Shown one piece after another: positions 9,284 through 18,546 of a stretch of 64,000 nt of DNA. Where the stretch lies: positions 62,001-126,000 of the forward strand of contig NZ_CP029481.1 in assembly GCF_003151255.1 (NCBI RefSeq), in the 5' to 3' direction. The DNA is from Microvirga sp. 17 mud 1-3. GTDB taxonomy: Bacteria > Pseudomonadota > Alphaproteobacteria > Rhizobiales > Beijerinckiaceae. Under the pieces are notes generated by a model. The model saw only the letters and a list, made by a program, of their open reading frames with translations, did no database searches and was not told the DNA's origin. The first letter of the stretch is position 1. Every line of letters begins with the position of its first letter. Position numbers and translations under genes: made by a program.

Positions 9284-9646
9284 ATGAAAAGCAGCGATCG
9301 TCTCAAACTCATCCGCATTCTCGGCATGCTGGGCTCCGATCAGCCAGGGGAGCGCGCTGCCGCGGCCCTCGCAGCTCACCGCCATGTCAAAGCTCTGGGC
9401 GCCAGCTGGGCCGACCTCGTCACTGCACCACGGGCGACGGAAAGGCGCGAGGTGGTGGTCAGGACCGTCTACGAATACGGCATTGACCATGTCCGCGCGG
9501 CCGAAGCGCGAATGCGTCAGCTGCGCCACGAGATCGTGACGCTCAAGCAGGAGAATGCCCGCCTCAAGAACCGCCTTGCGGTCAGGGCCGACCAGGAGCG
9601 GCGGGCCCGCATGGCCGACGGCCTTGCGCATGACCGGCCGCTTTGA
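9284..9646 (+). CDS. Hypothetical coiled-coil protein
   Basis: A 120-residue protein that I do not recognise as a named family. The N-terminal half (LIRILGMLGSDQPGERAAAAL, then HRHVKALGASWADLV) resembles a short helical module seen in phage-like and rhizobial hypothetical proteins. Residues 78-105 are charged with heptad character (RQLRHEIVTLKQENARLKNRL), which indicates a coiled coil and probably a dimer. A ribosome-binding sequence GGAGGGAATGGA precedes the ATG. It lies between the HerA-like gene and the amidohydrolase gene without overlap. Confidence 0.65.
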   Translation: MKSSDRLKLIRILGMLGSDQPGERAAAALAAHRHVKALGASWADLVTAPRATERREVVVRTVYEYGIDHVRAAEARMRQLRHEIVTLKQENARLKNRLAVRADQERRARMADGLAHDRPL

Positions 9647-9711
9647 CTTTCCCGTCCGTCAAATCACCGATAGGTTGCGGGCCAATTTCTGAAACGAGAG
9701 AACGAAGAATC

Positions 9712-11148
9712 ATGCACAACGACCGCCTGAGCCTCGACGAGATCGCCCGCCGCGTGGACGCTAAGGCGCAAGCCTTCTGCGACTCGAGCGACCGCATCTG
9801 GGCCATGCCGGAGCTCGCCTTCGAGGAGCACCGGGCGGTCGAGGAGCAGATCAGGATGCTCGAGGCCGAGGGCTTCAGCATCAGCCGCGCGGTCGGCGGC
9901 ATGGCGACGGCTTTCGTGGCCGAATGGGGCAAGGGCGGGCCGGTGGTCGGCATTCTGGGCGAGTATGATGCACTCCCCGACCTGTCGCAGGAATCGGGCG
10001 CCACGGGTCACGCGCCCCTGACGTCCGGCAAGCCCGGCCACGGCTGCGGCCATAACCTCCTGGGGTCGGGTTCGGCGCTCGCGGCGGTGGCCCTCAAGGA
10101 TGCGCTGGAGGCCGAGGGCATCGCCGGCACCGTGCGCTATTACGGCTGCCCGGCCGAGGAGAGCGGGTCGGGCAAGACCTTCATGGCGCGCGCCGGCCTG
10201 TTCGACGATCTCGACGCGGCCTTCTGCTGGCATCCGAGCGTCGTCAACGAGGTGCAGACCACCTCTTCGCTCGCCTGCATCCAGGCCTTCTTCCGCTTCA
10301 AGGGCCGCGCCGCCCATGCGGCCGCCGCGCCCCATGTGGGCCGCAGCGCGCTTGATGCCGTGGAGCTGATGAATGTGGGCGTCAACTACATGCGCGAGCA
10401 CATGCCCTCCGACGCGCGGGTGCATTACGCGATCACCAACACGGGCGGCGACGCGCCGAACGTCGTCCAGGCCTATGCCGAATCCCTCTATCTCGTGCGC
10501 TCGCCGCACCTGCCTGACGCCGAAAAACTGTTCGAGCGCGTGAAGAAGATCGCCGAGGGCGCGGCGCTCATGACCGAGACGACGGTCAGCGTGCAGATCA
10601 CGGATGCCACCTCCAACGTCGTCCCCAACAAGGTGCTGCAGGAGGCCATGTACGAGAACATGCGCCGCCTCGGCCCGCCCGCTTTCGACGAGGCCGACTA
10701 CGCCTTCGCCGAGAAGCTGCGCAAGGCGGCGCTGACCGAGGAGGACATCCTGGCGAGCGTGAAGCCGCACGATCTCTCGCTCCGGTCCAAGATCCTGCAC
10801 GACGCCGTCCTGACGATGCCGACCCGCGAGGAGGTGATGATGGGCACCACCGATGTGGGCGATGTGAGCTGGATCGTCCCGACCGTCCAGTGCCACGCGG
10901 CCTGCTTCGCCATCGGCACGCCGTTCCACACCTGGCAGCTCGTCGCGCAGGGTAACCTGCCGGCGGCCCACAAGGGTATGGTGCTGGCCGCCAAGGCCAT
11001 GGCGGCGACCGCGGCCGATGCCCTGCGTAGCCCCGATCTCATCGCCCGCGCCAAGGCGGAGCTGCGCGAGCGCACCGGCGGCCGGCCCTATCTCTGCCCG
11101 ATCCCCGAGAACGTGACCCCGGACGACCTGCGCACCAAGGCGGCGTAA
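9712..11148 (+). CDS. M20-family amidohydrolase (AbgB-like)
   Basis: A 478-residue zinc-dependent amidase/peptidase. The metal-site motifs GEYDALPDLSQE, PGHGCGHNLLG and CPAEESGSGK are visible in the first 170 residues, followed by the dimerisation (lid) domain with GRAAHAAAAPHVGRSALDAVELM. The pattern matches p-aminobenzoyl-glutamate hydrolase subunit B and related enzymes. The ATG at 9712 is preferred over an in-frame upstream codon at 9643 because the added 23 residues look non-coding. The next gene, a PLP enzyme, follows within 40 bp, so they may form an operon acting on an amino acid conjugate. The substrate is not known. Confidence 0.88.
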   Translation: MHNDRLSLDEIARRVDAKAQAFCDSSDRIWAMPELAFEEHRAVEEQIRMLEAEGFSISRAVGGMATAFVAEWGKGGPVVGILGEYDALPDLSQESGATGHAPLTSGKPGHGCGHNLLGSGSALAAVALKDALEAEGIAGTVRYYGCPAEESGSGKTFMARAGLFDDLDAAFCWHPSVVNEVQTTSSLACIQAFFRFKGRAAHAAAAPHVGRSALDAVELMNVGVNYMREHMPSDARVHYAITNTGGDAPNVVQAYAESLYLVRSPHLPDAEKLFERVKKIAEGAALMTETTVSVQITDATSNVVPNKVLQEAMYENMRRLGPPAFDEADYAFAEKLRKAALTEEDILASVKPHDLSLRSKILHDAVLTMPTREEVMMGTTDVGDVSWIVPTVQCHAACFAIGTPFHTWQLVAQGNLPAAHKGMVLAAKAMAATAADALRSPDLIARAKAELRERTGGRPYLCPIPENVTPDDLRTKAA

Positions 11149-11186
11149 GGGGCCTGCGAGTGAACCAGAGGGAGGAGATTCAGCCG

Positions 11187-12197
11187 ATGAAACAAGACAG
11201 TCCACTCGGATCGCAGAAGATTCCGCTCGCGACCCTGCCGACCCCGCTCGAGCCGCTTCCCGCCCTCACGCGGGCCCTCGGCGGCCCCGAGATCTGGGTG
11301 AAGCGCGATGACTGCACCGGTCTTGCGGGCGGCGGCAACAAGGCCCGCAAGCTCGAATACCTGTTGGCCGAGGCCCTGAGCCTCGGCGCGGACACCATTG
11401 TGACGGCCGGCGGGATCCAGTCGAACCATGCGCGCCAGACCGCCGCCGCCGCGGCGCGGCTCGGCCTTCGCTGCATCCTCGTCCTGACCGATTCCGTGCC
11501 GGGCCGCAGCCCAGCCTACCATGGCAACGGGAACCTGCTCCTCGACCGCCTGTTCGGCGCCGAGATCCGCTTCTTCGACGGGGATACGGATCCGGATCGC
11601 GTCATGGCCGAGATCGCGGCTTCCTGCGAAGCCGAAGGCGGCCGTCCCTACGTGATCCCGGTCGGCGGATCGAACGCCGTGGGCGCCAAGGCCTATGTGG
11701 CGGCCGCCGACGAGGCGTATGAGCAGGCGACCGCTCTCGGCCTCTCCTTCAGCCACGTGGTCCTGACGACCGGAAGCGGCGGCACCCATGCGGGCCTCGC
11801 CCTCGGCTATGCAGCCCGCGATCCCGACCTGCGGGTGCTTGGGATCAGCGTCAGCCGCGCCCATGAGGCGGCCGTCCAGCGCGTTCAGGACTTGGTGGAG
11901 AAGACGGCAGCGTCCCTCGGGACGGACCGTCTTCCCGAGATCCTCATCGACGACCGGTTCGTCGGTCCGGGCTACGGCCAGCCGACGCCCGCCATGGTGG
12001 AGGCGGTCGGCCTCGCGGCCCGCTCGGAGGGGTTGCTGCTCGATCCGGTCTATACGGGCAAGGCCATGGCCGGCCTGATCGCCCTCGTGCGCGAGGGCCG
12101 CTTCACGGCCGCGGACAGGATCCTCTTCTGGCATACCGGCGGCAGCATCGGGCTCTTCGCCTATGAGGAGGTCTTCGCGAAGGACCGGCCGGAATAG
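11187..12197 (+). CDS. D-cysteine desulfhydrase / ACC deaminase family PLP enzyme
   Basis: A 336-residue fold-type II PLP enzyme. The cofactor lysine is Lys52 in GGGNKARKLEYLLAEA. The family motif GGIQSNHARQTAAAAARLG and the phosphate-binding loop TTGSGGTHAGLALG follow. Members turn D-cysteine into pyruvate, H2S and ammonia, or deaminate 1-aminocyclopropane-1-carboxylate; sequence alone does not separate them here. The ATG at 11187 lies 10 bp after a strong GGGAGGAG, so it is preferred to the GTG at 11160. It is probably co-transcribed with the amidohydrolase gene. Confidence 0.88.
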   Translation: MKQDSPLGSQKIPLATLPTPLEPLPALTRALGGPEIWVKRDDCTGLAGGGNKARKLEYLLAEALSLGADTIVTAGGIQSNHARQTAAAAARLGLRCILVLTDSVPGRSPAYHGNGNLLLDRLFGAEIRFFDGDTDPDRVMAEIAASCEAEGGRPYVIPVGGSNAVGAKAYVAAADEAYEQATALGLSFSHVVLTTGSGGTHAGLALGYAARDPDLRVLGISVSRAHEAAVQRVQDLVEKTAASLGTDRLPEILIDDRFVGPGYGQPTPAMVEAVGLAARSEGLLLDPVYTGKAMAGLIALVREGRFTAADRILFWHTGGSIGLFAYEEVFAKDRPE

Positions 12198-12234
12198 GCT
12201 CGCCTCGCCGGAATTGTGGTGAGTATGCACTAAC

Positions 12235-12249
12235 GCAAATTAGATTTGC
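12235..12249. promoter_or_regulatory. Palindrome upstream of the dioxygenase gene
   Basis: GCAAAT-TAG-ATTTGC is a perfect 6-bp inverted repeat with a three-base centre, located 70 bp before the dioxygenase start. Its position and size suit an operator, but no regulator is encoded beside the gene and the repeat is short, so chance is possible. Confidence 0.3.
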
Positions 12250-12318
12250 CGTTTGTGGCGTCGTGTTTGCGTCAGAGCAATCCTATCTTCGGATCAACCG
12301 AGATGAAGGAGAGCATCC

Positions 12319-13260
12319 ATGAAACTCACCGGAATTCACCACCTGACCGCCGTGACGGCGAATGCCAAGGGCAACCACGATTTCTACACGCAGGCGCTCG
12401 GGATGCGCCTCGTGAAGAAGACCGTCAACCAGGACGACGTGAGCGCCTATCACCTGTTCTACGGCGACGGCCGGGCCTCGCCGGGTTCGGACATCACGTT
12501 CTTCGACTGGCCGGTGGGGCGGGAGCGGCGCGGCACCCACAGCGTCGTGCACACGGCCCTGCGCGTGACCGGCGAGAAGACCCTGGCGTGGTGGAAAGAG
12601 CGGCTCGACGCGCACCGGATCGACAACAGCGGCATCGTCGAACGGGACGGGCGCCTGTGGATCGATTTCGAGGATCCGGAGGGCCAGCGGCTCGGCCTCG
12701 TGGACGATGGCGGTCGGGGTGACCCGTCCCATGCCTGGGAGCGCAGCCCCGTGCCGGCGGAGCACCAGATCCGCGGCCTCGGGCCGATCACCCTCAGTGT
12801 GCCGACCATCGAGCGCACGGCCCTCGTCCTGACCGCCGGCATGGATATGCGGGCCGCGCGGGACTACCGGCGCGGCGAGAGCCCGGTGCATGTATTCGAG
12901 ATGGGGGAGGGCGGTCCTGCGGCGGAATTGCACGTGGCGGTCGAGCCCCATCTGCCGCCGGCCCAGCCGGGCGCGGGCGGCGTGCACCACGTGGCCTTCC
13001 GCACGCCGGACGACGAGACCTATGCGGATGCGGCGCAGCGCCTCCAGGCCATGCGGGCGCCCTCGAGCGGCCCGGTGGACCGCTACTATTTCCGCAGTCT
13101 CTACTTCCGCGAGCCGAACGGCATCCTGTTCGAGATCGCGACCGACGGTCCGGGCTTCGCCACCGACGAGCCCATGGAGAGCCTCGGCGAGCGTCTCGCC
13201 CTGCCGCCCTTCCTGGAGCCCCGGCGGGCCGAGATCGAGGCCGGTTTGAAGCCGCTCTGA
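12319..13260 (+). CDS. VOC-superfamily ring-cleaving dioxygenase (MhqO/LinE-like)
   Basis: A 313-residue extradiol-type dioxygenase made of two glyoxalase-fold halves. The first metal histidine lies in [26 protein letters not shown]. The second half has [11 protein letters not shown] near residue 220 and the acidic ligand in [21 protein letters not shown]. The family includes hydroquinone-specific dioxygenases such as LinE and MhqO. The ATG follows GAAGGAGAG. It appears monocistronic: a palindrome lies upstream and a long hairpin downstream. Confidence 0.88.
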   Translation: MKLTGIHHLTAVTANAKGNHDFYTQALGMRLVKKTVNQDDVSAYHLFYGDGRASPGSDITFFDWPVGRERRGTHSVVHTALRVTGEKTLAWWKERLDAHRIDNSGIVERDGRLWIDFEDPEGQRLGLVDDGGRGDPSHAWERSPVPAEHQIRGLGPITLSVPTIERTALVLTAGMDMRAARDYRRGESPVHVFEMGEGGPAAELHVAVEPHLPPAQPGAGGVHHVAFRTPDDETYADAAQRLQAMRAPSSGPVDRYYFRSLYFREPNGILFEIATDGPGFATDEPMESLGERLALPPFLEPRRAEIEAGLKPL

Positions 13261-13264
13261 TGAT

Positions 13265-13305
13265 CAAAGCCTCGGACGGGCGTTGAGCGCCTGCCCGGGG
13301 CTTTG
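13265..13305 (+). terminator. Hairpin after the dioxygenase gene
   Basis: Outer arms CAAAGCC (13265-13271) and GGCTTTG (13299-13305) pair perfectly, and an inner CGGGC/GCCCG pair extends the stem imperfectly. It begins four bases after the dioxygenase stop and lies between convergent genes. No T-tract follows, so it may be a bidirectional or Rho-assisted end. Confidence 0.45.
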
Positions 13306-13365
13306 AGGGTCCGGGATCGAGCATCTTTCCGCGCAGAACCGGTGCCCGCTTTTGCGCTCGAGGCT

Positions 13366-14259
13366 CTAGCGCCGCCAGTTGACCACAGCGACACCGATGA
13401 GCGCCATGGCCCCGCCGACCGCGCCGAGTGCGGTCGGCACCTCTCCGAGCCAGAGGAAGCCCAAAAGGGTGGCGACCGGCGGCACGCAATACATGAAGTT
13501 CGAGGCGCGGCTCGCCGGCAGCCGCGACAGGGCAACCGCCCAGGTGCCGTAGGCGACGAGGCTCGGCACGAGGCCGAGATAGACCACGGCCCACAGGCCC
13601 TGCGCGGAGGCGGACGAGAGCTCGGCGGAGGCCGGGACCAGCCAGGGGCTGAGGACGAGGGCGCCGAGCGCCATGTTCCAGGCCGAGACGGCGAGGGGCC
13701 GGTGGCGCGTAAAGAGAGGCTTCTGCACCACCGTGGTGACGGAGGTGCACAGGGCGGCGCCGAGGATCAGCAGCGCACCCGTGTCGATGCTGAGGCCGCC
13801 GCCTTCGCCCAGGGCGATGAGGCCGATCCCCAGGAACGACAGGGTCGTGCCGGCCCAGGCGCGGGCCCCGAAGCGCTCGCCCAGCACCAACATGGCGAGC
13901 CCCGCCGTGATGATCGGATTGGTGTTGATGATGAAGCTCGCGGCACCCGCCGAGACGGTCGTCTCGCCCATGTTGAGGAGCGCCGTATAGAGCGCCACGA
14001 ACAGCACCCCGCCGGTGGCGAGCCGCAGGAAATCCGGCAGCGACGGCCATCCCGGCCGGGTCACGAGCAGGAAGATCGCGGCCGGAACCCCCGCGATGGC
14101 GAAACGCAGGGCGCCGAGCTCCACGGGCCCGAAATCGTGCAGGCCCGCCCGGATGGCCGGAAAGGCCGAGGCCCAGGAGAGGATCGTCACGACGACGGCC
14201 GTGGCCGTCACCATGTCGAGGGAAGTCCGTTCGGGCCGGCAGGCGGCAGCGGTGCTCAT
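13366..14259 (-). CDS. EamA-family (DMT) transporter
   Basis: A 297-residue inner-membrane protein with about ten hydrophobic segments in two EamA halves. The first begins VTATAVVVTILSWASAFPAIRAGLHDFG, and the second carries AVVYLGLVPSLVAYGTWAVALSRL. Such proteins export amino acids or other metabolites. The start at 14259 (MSTAAACRP) is preferred to an upstream in-frame codon at 14328 because the upstream segment overlaps the regulator's promoter. A LysR gene is divergent from it across 89 bp, the usual arrangement for a regulator and its target exporter. Confidence 0.88.
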   Translation of the reverse strand: MSTAAACRPERTSLDMVTATAVVVTILSWASAFPAIRAGLHDFGPVELGALRFAIAGVPAAIFLLVTRPGWPSLPDFLRLATGGVLFVALYTALLNMGETTVSAGAASFIINTNPIITAGLAMLVLGERFGARAWAGTTLSFLGIGLIALGEGGGLSIDTGALLILGAALCTSVTTVVQKPLFTRHRPLAVSAWNMALGALVLSPWLVPASAELSSASAQGLWAVVYLGLVPSLVAYGTWAVALSRLPASRASNFMYCVPPVATLLGFLWLGEVPTALGAVGGAMALIGVAVVNWRR

Positions 14260-14348
14260 AAGGTCTGTCTCGCGGCAACTGGATGGGCGCGACCATCGGG
14301 GAGAGGCGGCTCGTTGACAAGCGAACAATTCGAGGGTGAGCTGTGCGT

Positions 14349-15269
14349 ATGGATCACATCTCGCTCCCCCTGCCGCCGCTCGACGCCCTGCGTGCCTTCG
14401 AGGCTGCGGCCCGCCTGGGGAGCTTCTCGGCCGCCGCCGCCTCCCTCAACATCACCCACGGCGCCGTCAGCCGTCAGGTGGCCAAGCTCGAGCACTGGCT
14501 GGGACAGAGGCTCTTCGACCGGCAGGCCCGCGGGGTCGTCCTGACGCCCCATGGACAGCGTCTTCACCTGCGCACGAGCGAGGCCTTCGCGCTCATCGCC
14601 GACAGCTCCGACCGTTGGATCGAGCGCCGGGGCGCCGGGATCGTGCGCCTGACGTCGATTCCGTCCGTGAGCAGTCTCTGGCTGATGCCGCGTCTCAGGG
14701 CCTTCGAGGAAGGCGACCCGGCCCTGCGGATCGAATTCGTGGTCGAACACCGCGCCATCGACCTGGAGGCGGAGGGCATCGACCTGGCGATCCGCTGCGG
14801 CCGCGGTGCCCTGCCGGGCCGCCTGTCCGTGCGCCTGTTCGAGGAGCATTGCCAGCCGGTCGCCTGCCGGGCCATCGCGGAGCGGCTGCCGCCGGGGCCG
14901 CCGGAGCGCCTGCTGGCCTATCCCCTGGTCCACGATTCCGACACGTCCGCCTGGCGGGCCTGGTTCGCCGCCCAGGGAATCGACTATCGCCCGCGGCCGC
15001 AGGACCGCCGCTTCGAGGATTACAACCTCGTCCTCGACGCCGCCGCCCACGGGCTCGGCCTGGCCCTCGCCCGGCCGCCTCTGGCCGGGGAGGCGCTGGC
15101 CACGGGCCGGCTGGTCCCCGTCGATCCCAGGACCGTGCTCAACCCCGTCTCCTATTGGCTCGACCGTCCCCAGGGGCGCCTGCGGCCCATGGCGGCTGAG
15201 CTTGCGCGCCGGATCATGGGAGCTGCGGGCCTCGATACGGCAGCCGCGGCAGCATTCCTGAAAGCCTGA
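14349..15269 (+). CDS. LysR-family regulator (GcvA-like)
   Basis: A 306-residue regulator. The N-terminal winged helix-turn-helix (about residues 8-68) contains LRAFEAAARLGSFSAAAASL and GAVSRQVAKLEHWLGQRLFDR. The effector domain follows, with the GcvA-type segment IDLEAEGIDLAIRCGRG. The ATG at 14349 lies eight bases after GAGGGTGAG; a GTG at 14343 would add two residues. It is divergent from the EamA transporter gene. In the shared gap, TTGACAAGCGAACAA at 14314-14328 has the T-N11-A form of a LysR box, which is only suggestive. Confidence 0.9.
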   Translation: MDHISLPLPPLDALRAFEAAARLGSFSAAAASLNITHGAVSRQVAKLEHWLGQRLFDRQARGVVLTPHGQRLHLRTSEAFALIADSSDRWIERRGAGIVRLTSIPSVSSLWLMPRLRAFEEGDPALRIEFVVEHRAIDLEAEGIDLAIRCGRGALPGRLSVRLFEEHCQPVACRAIAERLPPGPPERLLAYPLVHDSDTSAWRAWFAAQGIDYRPRPQDRRFEDYNLVLDAAAHGLGLALARPPLAGEALATGRLVPVDPRTVLNPVSYWLDRPQGRLRPMAAELARRIMGAAGLDTAAAAAFLKA

Positions 15270-15401
15270 GCGCTCCGGGCATGGGCCGCAGGGGCCGGAA
15301 GACTTTCCTGTTTTGGGGCCCTTCATCGTTGAACAGGCAGGGCAAGTCTGCCACCATCCCGCCGCTTTCTATCGGGCTGCAATCTGCGTGGGGGTGTGGG
15401 G

Positions 15402-16976
15402 ATGTCGGTCGTTCAAGGCTTGCGGGCTGTCCTGTCCGCCGCAACCATCGTCATGGCGGGCACCGTCGCGATGCCGTCCTGGGCGCAGCAGGCGCCCAAT
15501 GCGCAGGCGACCGACCCACAGGCGCTTCGGGCGCGGATCGACGGGCTGATCCCCGCGTTCGAGACATACTTCCAGGACGGGATGAAGAGCTTTCAGGTAC
15601 CGGGCGCCGCCATCGGCATCGTCCTGGACGACAAGCTGATTTACGCCAAGGGCTTCGGCGTCAAGGAGCAGGGCAAGCCGGATCCCGTCCGGCCCGAGTC
15701 GATCTTCCAGATCGGCTCGACCACCAAGGCATTCTTGAGCGCCGCGCTGGCGCAGGCCGTGGATGCGGGGCGTCTCGCCTGGAGCGACCGGGTTTCCGAC
15801 CTGATGCCCGAATTCCAGCTCAGCGACCCCTGGATCGGGCGCGAGTTCCGCGTGCTCGACCTTTCGGCCCAGCGCAGCGGCCTCACGCCTTACGTGAACG
15901 ACAGCCTTGCCGTGCTCGGCTACGACAGGACGAGCCTCATCCGGTCCTTGCGGACAGCGCCCATCACCCTGTCGTTCCGGTCCGACTTCACCTACACCAA
16001 CATTACCCACCTGGCGGCGGGCGAGATCCTGGCGCGCAAGGCGGGCCAGGGCTCCTGGGCGGATGTGGTGAAGGCCGGCATTCTCGACCCGCTGGGCATG
16101 ACGGCTACGAGCGCGACCGCCGAGGCCATCGCGCAGGCGCCCGACCATGCCATGGGCCACCGGGTCGACAAGGATGCCCCCGTCCCGGTGCCGTTCCATC
16201 CGGCCTTTCCCTATGCGGTCGGCGCGGCCGGCAACCTCAATTCCAACATCCCCGACATGGCGAAATGGCTTCGCCTGCAGCTCGGGCGCGGGCAGTTCGA
16301 GGAGCGCATCGTCGTCTCGGAGAAGAACCTCGACGAGACCTGGACGCCCCGCGTCGCGCTCGGTGAGCGCCTCTCCTACGCGCTCGGCTGGCTCGTGAGC
16401 GCGACCCCGAACGGGCGCATCATCTGGCACAATGGCGGCACCCTGGGCTTCGGCGCCCATGCGGGCTTCCTCCCCGATCGCGGGGTTGGCATCGTCATCC
16501 TCACCAATGCCCAGAACAGGGGCTTACCGGATGCGGCCGCGCAATGGCTTTACGACCGGATCCTGGGGAATCCGACCGTCGACAATGTGGCGCTCGCCCT
16601 CACGGCGACCCGCGAGAGGGAAGCGGAGGAGCAGGCGAAGGCGAAGGCCTCGCAAGGAAAGGTCTATGCGGAGCAGGATCTCGCGTCGCTCGCCGGAACC
16701 TACGGGTCCCCGGTCCTGGGCGATGTCTCGGCGAGCATCGAGGGCGAGACGCTCAGGCTCCGGCTCGAGGAGACGGAGGCCGTCCTGGTCCTCACGCCCG
16801 TCGACCGGGACACGTTCGCGGCCCGCCTCGTGCCGGAAGGCGCCTATGAGCCCGTGGCCCGGATGGCGGGAGACGAAGTCCTGACGCGGATCCGCTTCGA
16901 GCGGGACGAGGGCGGCCAGGTCCGTCGCATGCGCTGGCTCGATCCGAGCCTTCCTCAGGTTCTGGAGCGGCAATGA
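15402..16976 (+). CDS. Secreted serine hydrolase, class C beta-lactamase fold
   Basis: A 524-residue protein with a signal peptide ending near AMPSWAQQA (about residue 29). The catalytic SxxK motif is Ser106-Thr-Thr-Lys109 in FQIGSTTKAF, the YxN motif is Tyr198-Thr-Asn200, and the third motif is HNGGT near residue 345. About 110 extra C-terminal residues form a beta-rich domain like DUF3471. This fold includes esterases, D-amino-acid amidases and penicillin-binding-like hydrolases, so the substrate is open. The ATG at 15402 is used; a GTG six bases earlier is also possible. The next small gene starts close to its stop. Confidence 0.87.
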   Translation: MSVVQGLRAVLSAATIVMAGTVAMPSWAQQAPNAQATDPQALRARIDGLIPAFETYFQDGMKSFQVPGAAIGIVLDDKLIYAKGFGVKEQGKPDPVRPESIFQIGSTTKAFLSAALAQAVDAGRLAWSDRVSDLMPEFQLSDPWIGREFRVLDLSAQRSGLTPYVNDSLAVLGYDRTSLIRSLRTAPITLSFRSDFTYTNITHLAAGEILARKAGQGSWADVVKAGILDPLGMTATSATAEAIAQAPDHAMGHRVDKDAPVPVPFHPAFPYAVGAAGNLNSNIPDMAKWLRLQLGRGQFEERIVVSEKNLDETWTPRVALGERLSYALGWLVSATPNGRIIWHNGGTLGFGAHAGFLPDRGVGIVILTNAQNRGLPDAAAQWLYDRILGNPTVDNVALALTATREREAEEQAKAKASQGKVYAEQDLASLAGTYGSPVLGDVSASIEGETLRLRLEETEAVLVLTPVDRDTFAARLVPEGAYEPVARMAGDEVLTRIRFERDEGGQVRRMRWLDPSLPQVLERQ

Positions 16977-16996
16977 TGGCCGACGGGAGCACCGCC

Positions 16997-17323
16997 ATGA
17001 TCCGGAAATATCTCGCTCTTCCTCTCGGCCTTGCGACGGCCCTTGCGCTGACGGGCGGTGCGGCCGCGCTCCCGCACATGGTGCCGATGCCTGGCGGGGG
17101 AGTGGTGCAGCCGGCACAGTTGAGCGGCATCCTCGACCTGTTCGCGGATGACGACGATTACGTTCACGACCGGCATTACGACTGGGAGCAGTATCGCAAT
17201 TCCACGAGCCGCAAGGAACGGATCAGGGATTATTACCGGATGCAGGAGGAGGCCGAGAAGGATTACTGGCGCGCCCAGAAGCAGATGCAGAAGGACATGA
17301 TCAAGCGCCAGCGAGGCTGGTGA
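16997..17323 (+). CDS. Small secreted hypothetical protein
   Basis: A 108-residue protein of no recognised family. It starts MIRKYLALPLGLATALALTGG, a clear signal peptide. The mature part has an acidic patch FADDDDYVHD followed by a strongly charged helical tail rich in Tyr, Arg, Lys and Gln (RIRDYYRMQEEAEKDYWRAQ). The ATG at 16997 follows GGGAG at good spacing. An ATG at 16973, overlapping the upstream stop by four bases, is the alternative and would put eight residues before the signal peptide. It is probably co-transcribed with the serine hydrolase gene. Confidence 0.65.
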   Translation: MIRKYLALPLGLATALALTGGAAALPHMVPMPGGGVVQPAQLSGILDLFADDDDYVHDRHYDWEQYRNSTSRKERIRDYYRMQEEAEKDYWRAQKQMQKDMIKRQRGW

Positions 17324-17325
17324 GG

Positions 17326-18228
17326 TCAGGCGCGGAGAATTCCCTCGACGATGTCCACGACGGCCGCGGCCTCCCGGAAGGTCGCAAGGCGGTTCGGTCG
17401 TCCGGCGATGAGCTTCCCGAATTCCGCGACCTGATGCGCATCGGCGCGGGCAGGCGCCATCTCCTCGTCGCCGTATTGCAGCCGGTACCATTCGCTCAGC
17501 ACGGCCTTGCCCTTCGGGCCCGTGATCTCGAACCGGTTGAAGTCGTCGATCTCGCCCTCCACGGCGCCGTCGATGGTCATGCGGCAGGCCGCGAAGCCGA
17601 GGGTTGCGCGGATGCGGGTCTCGGTGCCGGTCGGCCCCCGCTCCACCTCCTGCGCCTCCAGCCGCCCCGGCCCGAAGAGCCGCAGGGCCAGAAAGACCGC
17701 GTGGGAAACCACCTCGCGGGTGAAGCCGCCCTGTTCGGGACCCGCGAGCCAGCCGGCGGCCCCGTGCTGCCAGCCGCGCGGCCATGTCCTGAAGCGCAAG
17801 GTCAGATGGGCCGAGAGCCCGTCGCCGAGGGCCCCGCCCGACACGATCTCGCGCAGACGGAGGATGGCGGGAGCGGTCGCAAACGGGAAATTGACGGCGG
17901 CCCGCACGCCTGAGCGTTCCACTGCGTCGATGCAGGCCCGGGCCTCCTCGACCGTCGCCGCCAGGGGCTTCTCGCACAGAATGACCTTCCCGGCCCGGGC
18001 CGCAGCGGAAACCAGCGCCGCGTGGGTCGCCGGCGGGGATGCGATGTAGAGCCCGTCGATGGAAGGGTCGGCGAGGAGCGCCTCGACGCTTCCGGCGCGG
18101 GGCACGGTGGCCTCGACCGGAGCCGGGTCGTAGCCGGCCACGATCCTGAAATCCGGGTTGGCCGCGAAGCTCTCGATCATCCTGCGGCCCATGATGCCGA
18201 GTCCCATCACGCCGATGCCGTAAGCCAT
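17326..18228 (-). CDS. Gfo/Idh/MocA-family NAD(P)-dependent oxidoreductase
   Basis: A 300-residue oxidoreductase with an N-terminal Rossmann domain (GIGVMGLGIMGRRMIESF) and the family motif VILCEKPLAATVEEA near residue 95, whose EKP lysine contributes to catalysis. The second domain is a mixed beta-sheet substrate-binding fold. Members act on sugars, inositols and related compounds; the substrate here is not evident. A strong GGGGAGGA precedes the ATG. It ends two bases from the convergent small secreted gene and has no pathway neighbour. Confidence 0.88.
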   Translation of the reverse strand: MAYGIGVMGLGIMGRRMIESFAANPDFRIVAGYDPAPVEATVPRAGSVEALLADPSIDGLYIASPPATHAALVSAAARAGKVILCEKPLAATVEEARACIDAVERSGVRAAVNFPFATAPAILRLREIVSGGALGDGLSAHLTLRFRTWPRGWQHGAAGWLAGPEQGGFTREVVSHAVFLALRLFGPGRLEAQEVERGPTGTETRIRATLGFAACRMTIDGAVEGEIDDFNRFEITGPKGKAVLSEWYRLQYGDEEMAPARADAHQVAEFGKLIAGRPNRLATFREAAAVVDIVEGILRA

Positions 18229-18546
18229 GCCGTCCTCCCCTGCTCCGGCACCCTATAGAGGCTTCGAGCACGCGGCGCGAGAGCCGGGATGGGCTTCGAG
18301 AGCCCGTTTTACGGGCCTTTAACCCTCCTGCGAGATCGCTTGCTGCAGAAAGGGAGTGTCAAGGAAGCGCCCGTAGAGCTGTTTCCCGCCGGACACACGG
18401 AGGCAGGGAAACGCCGAGGCGGGTTCTTTGCAGTCGGATGCCGGTCGATTCCGTGCCTTCCTCATGGTAAGGCTGCCCGCCCGACGCCGTTCGACTGCCT
18501 TCGTCTTAAGGTCAGGACAGCGTTCCCCGCAATTTCAGGAAGCCTC
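18229..18546. other. Divergent promoter gap between oxidoreductase and MipA genes
   Basis: This 318-bp gap holds no convincing gene. An open frame in phase with MipA runs back to 18289, but the added sequence has no signal-peptide logic and looks random. A small hairpin GCCCGT-TTT-ACGGGC lies at 18302-18316 and is followed by CTTTAA. A weaker one (GCCTT, nine-base loop, AAGGC) lies at 18455-18473. Either may be a leader structure; neither can be assigned. Confidence 0.4.

Noticed and set aside
18289-18546. N-terminal extension of the MipA-like protein
   Set aside because: The true signal peptide starts at 18547 after AGGAAG; the upstream residues look random.
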